A stretch of 10,509 nt of DNA from Phycisphaerae bacterium. Lineage in GTDB: Bacteria > Planctomycetota > Phycisphaerae > Phycisphaerales > SM1A02. The notes beneath the pieces were generated by a model. The model was not told where the DNA came from, searched no databases, and saw only the letters and a program-made list of their open reading frames with translations. The stretch is from the NCBI GenBank assembly GCA_018665385.1, contig JABJDN010000203.1, forward strand, positions 1 to 10,509. Direction: 5' to 3'. This document shows, piece by piece, positions 6,028-10,509 of the stretch. The position numbers were made by a program, and so were the translations under genes. The first letter of the stretch is position 1. Every line of letters starts with the position of its first letter.

Positions 6028-7172
6028 TACCCGCTCACTAATTGTTCGTTCGTTTCGAATCGCTCGAGAGCTGCGAGTAGTTGTTTAATTTGCACAGCGG
6101 GCTTCATATTTAAAAGTCGCCTTCTAAGCGCGATGACAGTTTTGCATTCTGCTACATCCATGAGCAAATCTTCTTTGCGAGTTCCAGAAGCCGCAAGATT
6201 GATAGCAGGGTAAAGCCGTTGTTCAGAGATAGAACGATCAAGAATCAATTCCATGTTGCCTGTGCCTTTGAATTCTTCAAAAATTATCTGGTCCGCTCTA
6301 GACCCTGTGTCGATTAGGCAACTTGCGATGATAGTGAGCGATCCAGCTTGTTCAACATTCCGAGCGGCTCCAAACATTTGTTTTGGAACGTCGAGTGCTC
6401 TCGCGTCTAAGCCGCCAGACATGGTGCGGCCGCTGTTTGCATATTTTTTTGAATTGTTAAATGCTCGTCCGAGCCTTGTTATTGAATCAAGAAGTACTAC
6501 GACATCTTTACCAGCTTCAAGTTTCCGTTTCGCTCGTTCGATTGCCATTATGCCAAGTTCGATGTGCTCATCAACGTCTTGGTCATTTGAAGATGCGAGA
6601 ACTTCCGCAGGAACGGTACGCTTAAATTCGGTGACTTCTTCGGGTCGCTCATCGATGAGAAGGGCGACAACTTCAATGTCTGGGTGATTATGATGAATAC
6701 CTTGGGCGATGTTTTGCAACAAGATCGTTTTGCCCGCTTTAGGGGGGGCAACTATTAAGCCACGTGTTCCGTACCCAATTGGGCAGAATAAATCTATAAG
6801 CCGACAAGAAGGTGGACAACCCGGGTATTCTAAGTGGATACGCGGGCTCGGATCAATGACAATCATTTCTTCGAACGTCGTATGTTTCGCAAATTCTTCA
6901 GGATGTATCCCTTCGATTGCAGTAATTTCAGAAACGACAGAGCGTACGTTTCGAGGTTTTCCTGGTTTTTTGTTTTTTGATTTTTTTTGGACAACAGTGG
7001 TCGTAAGTAATTGCCCAGCTCGAAGTGGATATTCTTCTTTCAAAGAAGCCGGAATATAGGGGTCACTGTCTTTGCTTACAGGGCCATTATTCCATTGGCG
7101 AATACGACCCTCATGTGGGGTTTCCCAATCAAGGATGCCCGTAACTGTTTCAGTTTGTTGCGTGTCTGCCAT
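6027..7172 (-). CDS. rho: Transcription termination factor Rho
   Basis: RNA-dependent ATPase/translocase that releases transcripts from RNA polymerase as a hexameric ring. From ATG 7172 it has 381 residues; an in-frame TTG at 7181 is a less likely start. The motor core is complete: Walker A APPKAGKT (142-149), LLIDERPEEVTE (171-182), Walker B DVVVLLDSITRLGRA (223-237), Q-loop RTMSGGLDA (249-257), GTGNMEL with the two expected downstream arginines, and SGTRKEDLL (329-337). The amino-terminus is odd: the usual helical Rho_N domain is absent, and the cold-shock-like RNA-binding domain is short and divergent (GILDWETPHEGRI, then PYIPASL, then PLRAGQLL), without the GFGFLR-type primary-site motif. 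Ends are typical. It lies 51 bases after psuG and overlaps the sulfotransferase start by one base. Confidence 0.96.
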   Translation of the reverse strand: MADTQQTETVTGILDWETPHEGRIRQWNNGPVSKDSDPYIPASLKEEYPLRAGQLLTTTVVQKKSKNKKPGKPRNVRSVVSEITAIEGIHPEEFAKHTTFEEMIVIDPSPRIHLEYPGCPPSCRLIDLFCPIGYGTRGLIVAPPKAGKTILLQNIAQGIHHNHPDIEVVALLIDERPEEVTEFKRTVPAEVLASSNDQDVDEHIELGIMAIERAKRKLEAGKDVVVLLDSITRLGRAFNNSKKYANSGRTMSGGLDARALDVPKQMFGAARNVEQAGSLTIIASCLIDTGSRADQIIFEEFKGTGNMELILDRSISEQRLYPAINLAASGTRKEDLLMDVAECKTVIALRRRLLNMKPAVQIKQLLAALERFETNEQLVSG

Positions 7173-7211
7173 GTAGTGCAATCAATTCCCAGATGATTCC
7201 CGATAGAGGAA

Positions 7212-7217
7212 ATTATA
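7212..7217 (-). promoter_or_regulatory. Possible -10 box of an internal rho promoter
   Basis: Minus-strand TATAAT lies in the gap between psuG and rho, about 40 bases before the rho ATG. No good -35 box is visible at the right distance, so it may be chance. If real it would let rho be transcribed apart from the helicase and psuG. Confidence 0.25.
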
Positions 7218-7223
7218 CCGTAG

Positions 7224-8198
7224 TCATCCGGATAAGGTGACTGCAAGTTGACCTGCAATGCGGGCATTGTTACAAAGGAGTTCAATGTTTGCGATAAGAG
7301 AAGCACCAGAGGTAATTTCAGCCAATGCTTCAAGCAGGTAAGGCGTGCGGGTGATAGAAGGCATGCCTGTTTCAAGCCAGGCATGTTCAGCTTGTGCGAG
7401 TGCTTCTTCCAAACTCCCTCTATCTAAAGCGACTGTATTTGGCACAGGTACGCCTGCAAGAATTGCAGACTTCAAGTGTAAGGTATGCCAATGAATGTTG
7501 CACGTGTTTGCTAGTTCCTCAATAGAACTTGCACATGCAATTTTAGGGTCAAGTGCACCGCTGTTCTCTATGAATGTTGGAAATCGATCGCACTGCATGC
7601 CAAGGATTGGCACACCGATTGTTTCAAGCGCTTCAACAGTAGCGTGCAAATCTAAAATTGATTTCGCTCCACTTGCTACTACGCAGGTTGGTGTTGTCGC
7701 AAGTGCTGTTAGGTCTGCCGATACATCGAGACGATTCGCCCAATTTTGGTGAATTCCTCCTATGCCTCCAGTTGCGAATACTCTGATGGGATTGTCTGGG
7801 TTCGCAAGTTTGCAACCCAGTAAAGTCGCAGCAACAGTCGTGCCTGAAGATTGCTTTTGGCGCATCGCATTGGCGAATGTTGCATAGGAAACTTTTGTTG
7901 CGGTTTCGTCATGTGCCAGTTCGTGCAATTCATCTTGCGTTAAACCAATAATAAACTTGCCACGAAGCATGCCAATCCAAACGGCGATAGCTCCAGTTGA
8001 AGCAACTGCATGAGTCATTGCCTTTGCAAGTGCCCAGTTAATCGGCAGAGCTTCATCAATACACGACGGGCAACTGCCAAACGAATCATTCCATTGCGTT
8101 CTAGGTAAGCCAGCAGTCAACACTGCAGTTTCAAGCGCAACAATCGGCGAATTAGATTGCAGAGCCTTTGTTACTTGTTCAGAAACAACGAGGGTCAT
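7224..8198 (-). CDS. psuG: Pseudouridine-5'-phosphate glycosidase
   Basis: Reversibly splits pseudouridine 5'-phosphate into uracil and ribose 5-phosphate, the step that salvages pseudouridine from degraded tRNA and rRNA. The 324-residue protein shows the family signature: VALETAVLTAGLP (19-31, with the conserved Glu23), RGKFIIGL (Lys81), SSGTTVAATL, FATGGIGGIH (141-150), SADL (Asp162) and ASGAKSILDL (175-184, Lys179 expected to form the Schiff base with the ring-opened ribose). Compared with E. coli PsuG (YeiN) it has about 20 extra residues after AGLP, including CPSC (43-46). No pseudouridine kinase (psuK) is next to it, so the kinase must be elsewhere or the substrate arrives already phosphorylated. 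Its ATG overlaps the helicase stop codon as ATGA, indicating coupled translation. Ends in TGA. Confidence 0.93.
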   Translation of the reverse strand: MTLVVSEQVTKALQSNSPIVALETAVLTAGLPRTQWNDSFGSCPSCIDEALPINWALAKAMTHAVASTGAIAVWIGMLRGKFIIGLTQDELHELAHDETATKVSYATFANAMRQKQSSGTTVAATLLGCKLANPDNPIRVFATGGIGGIHQNWANRLDVSADLTALATTPTCVVASGAKSILDLHATVEALETIGVPILGMQCDRFPTFIENSGALDPKIACASSIEELANTCNIHWHTLHLKSAILAGVPVPNTVALDRGSLEEALAQAEHAWLETGMPSITRTPYLLEALAEITSGASLIANIELLCNNARIAGQLAVTLSG

Positions 8199-9559
8199 CG
8201 CCTACGTGTGCGTACTCTGCCGCCCATGCTTTTCTTAGGCAAGCCTTTTGGCACAATTCCGCCAGGGAAACTTGAGGCATCTTTGCCTTCTTGTTCACTT
8301 GGTACGTCTACTTTTGAGCGGCTTTTCCCTTGGCGAGAGTCTTCAATTCGCTTTTCTTCTTGTTGTTTACGTTCCTGTACAAATCGTGGCTCAGGACCAG
8401 GTTTGAAGTCTGGATATTCCTTAATGGTAATTTCTACATTGGTGAGGGCTTCAATTTGTGTGAGCAGTTGTCCTTGTTCGGGCGTAACAAACATCCAACC
8501 AATGCCTTTTCGTCCGGCACGAGCAGTTCTGCCAATACGATGGACATAGACTTCAGGATCTTCTGGGACATCATAATTGACAACATGCGTAATGTTTTCA
8601 ACATCGATACCACGTGATGCAAGGTCTGATGCGATAAGAACACTAAGTTTCCCATCTCGTAGTTCCTGCATAACACTGTTGCGTTTACTTTGTTGCAAAT
8701 CGCCGTGGATTGCAGCCGCATCAATGTTTTTATTCTGCAAGAATCGAGTCAGCTTGTCTACTGTTGCTTTCGTTTTACAGAAAATGAGCGTCATGGGAGC
8801 TTTTTCATGAGTAAGCAAGTGATGCATTAAACGCTGTTTATCCCAAGGTTGTACGGGCAAGTATTCTTGCGTTACTTGCGAAACAGTCAAACTACCTGAC
8901 GAGGATGTAACGTCAAGTTGCTGAGCGTCGTTCATATATTTTTTTGACAGGCGGTTAATCTCGTCTGAGATTGTTGCTGAAACAAAAAGTGTTTGGTGTT
9001 TTTGATGCATACCGCCAAGAATTTTACGTATATCATCGCGAAAGCCAATGTCGAGCATGCGGTCAACTTCATCAAGAATGGCAATCTTAATACGGTCGTA
9101 TGGTAGATGCCCACGTTGATTCAAATCCATAACTCTGCCAGGAGTCCCGACAATGATTTGAGGTCGGTTCTCGAGCTTCTTAATTTGGGTGTTTATGTTC
9201 TGGCCGCCGTAGATGGGCACAGCTTTAAGATTTGTAAATTTTCCTAGTTGTTCTAGTTCAGCAGCAACTTGAATAGCCAACTCTCTTGTTGGCACAAGAA
9301 TAAGAGAGCCATAGGCATCCTCTTCTTTGAGAATGTTAAGTGCCGGAAGGCCGAAGGCTGCTGTTTTCCCAGAGCCGGTTCTAGATTGTCCTAAGACATC
9401 TACGCCAGAGAGCGCCAGCGGGATAAGTTTAGCTTGAATAACAGTTGGGTTCGTAAAACCAGCTTCAGCAACGCCCTTTTGCAATTTGTCGTTTAGGCCG
9501 ATAGCTGCGAACGATTGCTCTATATCAAAGATTTCAAGATCAATTTTAGGTGTAGTCAT
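8195..9559 (-). CDS. DEAD-box RNA helicase (RhlE-like), DEVD in motif II
   Basis: ATP-dependent RNA helicase of superfamily 2, 454 residues from ATG 9559. Motifs in order: Q motif GFTNPTVIQ, motif I SRTGSGKT (59-66), Ia PTRELA (90-95), GG, Ib TPGR (139-142), II DEVD (163-166), III SAT (194-196), IV LIFCKTK, V ASDLASRGIDV, and VI HRIGRTARAG (340-349). Motif II reads DEVD where the family has DEAD; D, E and the last D are retained, so ATPase activity is expected. A basic, low-complexity tail from about residue 385 (QERKQQEEKRIED, ending GGRVRTRRR) likely adds RNA binding. The frame is open back to 9667, but that would overlap the divergent racemase start and its extra 36 residues are not helicase-like. 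First gene of the operon; the exact subfamily is uncertain, so no symbol is given. Confidence 0.94.
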   Translation of the reverse strand: MTTPKIDLEIFDIEQSFAAIGLNDKLQKGVAEAGFTNPTVIQAKLIPLALSGVDVLGQSRTGSGKTAAFGLPALNILKEEDAYGSLILVPTRELAIQVAAELEQLGKFTNLKAVPIYGGQNINTQIKKLENRPQIIVGTPGRVMDLNQRGHLPYDRIKIAILDEVDRMLDIGFRDDIRKILGGMHQKHQTLFVSATISDEINRLSKKYMNDAQQLDVTSSSGSLTVSQVTQEYLPVQPWDKQRLMHHLLTHEKAPMTLIFCKTKATVDKLTRFLQNKNIDAAAIHGDLQQSKRNSVMQELRDGKLSVLIASDLASRGIDVENITHVVNYDVPEDPEVYVHRIGRTARAGRKGIGWMFVTPEQGQLLTQIEALTNVEITIKEYPDFKPGPEPRFVQERKQQEEKRIEDSRQGKSRSKVDVPSEQEGKDASSFPGGIVPKGLPKKSMGGRVRTRRR

Positions 9560-9610
9560 TTGTTTCCGATTGATCTGGTGATGAGATCGATTTGAGGACG
9601 ATAAAACTGT

Positions 9611-9616
9611 ATTATA
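9611..9616 (-). promoter_or_regulatory. Probable -10 box of the helicase-rho operon promoter
   Basis: Minus-strand TATAAT lies about 50 bases before the helicase ATG in the divergent intergenic region. The -35 region is weak. The same bases read on the plus strand as TATTAT (9610-9615), with TCGATT 17 bases upstream, a possible -10 for the racemase gene. The two divergent promoters may therefore share or overlap their -10 boxes. Confidence 0.4.
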
Positions 9617-9661
9617 AGAGTTAATGGATTGAATAAGGGGGATAAGGGAAAAATTGCAAGG

Positions 9662-10509
9662 ATGCACACATTTCGAAAATTACAGCACAGCATGGTTCAG
9701 GTTGATTTAGGGGCTATAGAACACAATTGCATGCGAATCATGGAAAATATTGGCGAGGATTGCCAGTTGTGCGCAGTTGTAAAAGCAGATGGGTACGGCT
9801 TGGGTGCAACAAAGATTGCTCATACGCTTGAGCAGTTTGCTGGGCTTCTTGCTGTGTATAGTCCCGATGAAGCTGGTGAGTTATTGGTAACTGGTGTATC
9901 CACACCAGTACTCATTCTTTCGCCTGTGTATGGAATGGACCGTTACCATCCAGTGTACGCAGGGCTTGCAACTAAAAAAGTCCAGCTTGTTGTGCATGGA
10001 GTTGAGCACCTTGAATCTATAATCTCACTTGCTAAACGAATACGTACACCGATACAAGTGCAAGTCAAAATAGATACCGGGCTGCATCGAGGTGGTTGCT
10101 CGATTGCAGAATGTACACCCCTTGTACATACGATTATAGATCATCCATTACTTGAATTGACAGGCATCATGACGCATTTTATCTCTGCCGTGCACGATGA
10201 AGCACTTACAAGGGAGCAGCATAATCGTTTTGCAAATGCGTTGCACTCTCTTAAAAAACCATTACCAGCAAACTGCCTTGTGCACGAAGCGAACACTGCA
10301 GCAATGGTGCAGTGGAATTGGACACACCTAAACATGGTACGGGTAGGGCTCGCGTGGACAGGTGTTGTTCCAAACGGTATTGCACCATTGGCTAACATGC
10401 GCCCAGTTGTAACCTGGAGGACACGAGTGGCGCATGTTAAACAAGTAAAATCTGGCGAACACGTCGGATATTCTGGTAAATGGACTGCGAAGCGGCCGTC
10501 ACGCATTGG
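9662..10509 (+). CDS. alr: Alanine racemase, 5' part, cut by window end
   Basis: PLP-dependent enzyme converting L-alanine to D-alanine for peptidoglycan. The frame from ATG 9662 stays open for 282 codons to the window end. It shows the fold type III racemase pattern: VQVDLGAIEHN (12-22), the PLP-lysine motif AVVKADGYGLG (38-48, Lys41; family usual VVKANAYGHG), KIDTGLHRGG (136-145), IMTHF (169-173), HEANTAA (208-214), VRVGLAWTG (226-234) and GEHVGYSGKWTAKRPSRI (265-282). The second catalytic Tyr, normally in GYADG shortly after this point, lies outside the window. Purine-rich ATAAGGG repeats lie 13 or more bases upstream, so the ribosome binding site is loose. Divergent from the helicase operon. 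The presence of alr means the host makes D-alanine and probably a peptidoglycan wall. Confidence 0.93.
   Translation, partial: MHTFRKLQHSMVQVDLGAIEHNCMRIMENIGEDCQLCAVVKADGYGLGATKIAHTLEQFAGLLAVYSPDEAGELLVTGVSTPVLILSPVYGMDRYHPVYAGLATKKVQLVVHGVEHLESIISLAKRIRTPIQVQVKIDTGLHRGGCSIAECTPLVHTIIDHPLLELTGIMTHFISAVHDEALTREQHNRFANALHSLKKPLPANCLVHEANTAAMVQWNWTHLNMVRVGLAWTGVVPNGIAPLANMRPVVTWRTRVAHVKQVKSGEHVGYSGKWTAKRPSRI

Noticed and set aside
6253..6687. Plus-strand frame of 144 codons
   Set aside because: Entirely antisense to the conserved core of rho.
9560..9667. Upstream extension of the helicase frame to 9667
   Set aside because: It would overlap the divergent alr start, the extra 36 residues do not look like helicase, and the ATG at 9559 gives a normal-length start before the Q motif.
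10141..10506. Minus-strand frame of 121 codons
   Set aside because: Antisense to the alanine racemase, whose conserved motifs lie on the plus strand.
1..10509. CRISPR arrays, tRNA or rRNA genes, insertion sequences
   Set aside because: I saw no regularly spaced short repeats, no tRNA-like or rRNA sequence, no transposase and no flanking inverted repeats.

Overview
The window looks like a piece of a moderately low-GC chromosome from the Planctomycetota, most likely a Phycisphaerae-type bacterium. The evidence is a family of secreted proteins ending in a PEP-CTERM-like tail of the PAPG type (PAPGA, a hydrophobic ALLGLAG stretch, then RRRRK), a TPR-sulfotransferase, and a Rho factor with an unusual amino-terminus. 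The lineage is an inference from protein style, not from a marker gene. TGA and TAA both act as ordinary stops.

Left half (1-4500, plus strand): a tandem array of five related genes for small secreted proteins with a signal peptide, a conserved body and a PAPG/RRRRK sorting tail. Copies 1, 2, 4 and 5 are intact (37-699, 1144-1812, 2914-3558, 3847-4491). Copy 3 (from 2108) is a pseudogene: it keeps its ribosome binding site and signal peptide but has an in-frame TGA at codon 38 and has lost the sorting tail. Each intact copy has its own Rho-independent terminator, so the genes are probably separate transcription units. Copies 4 and 5 share an upstream arrangement not explained by the genes themselves: a sigma70-like promoter with a 16-base spacer, then exactly 4 bases, then the same decamer ATGGAAGCAG. 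The decamer opens a short reading frame (20 and 24 codons) that closes shortly before the main gene. In copy 5 this leader also contains three hairpins with a possible mutually exclusive pairing, resembling an attenuation or leader-peptide control region.

Middle and right (4597-9559, minus strand): a compact four-gene operon read right to left. It encodes a DEAD-box RNA helicase (with DEVD in motif II), pseudouridine-5'-phosphate glycosidase (psuG), transcription terminator Rho, and a TPR-sulfotransferase. The first two overlap as ATGA and the last two as TAATG, so translation is probably coupled. Three of the four act on RNA or its breakdown products, which suggests an RNA turnover and termination unit. 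It converges with the secreted-protein array on a double terminator at 4527-4598.

Right edge (9662-10509, plus strand): the first 282 codons of an alanine racemase gene, divergent from the helicase operon and cut by the window end. The roughly 100-base gap between them carries overlapping promoter-like sequences.
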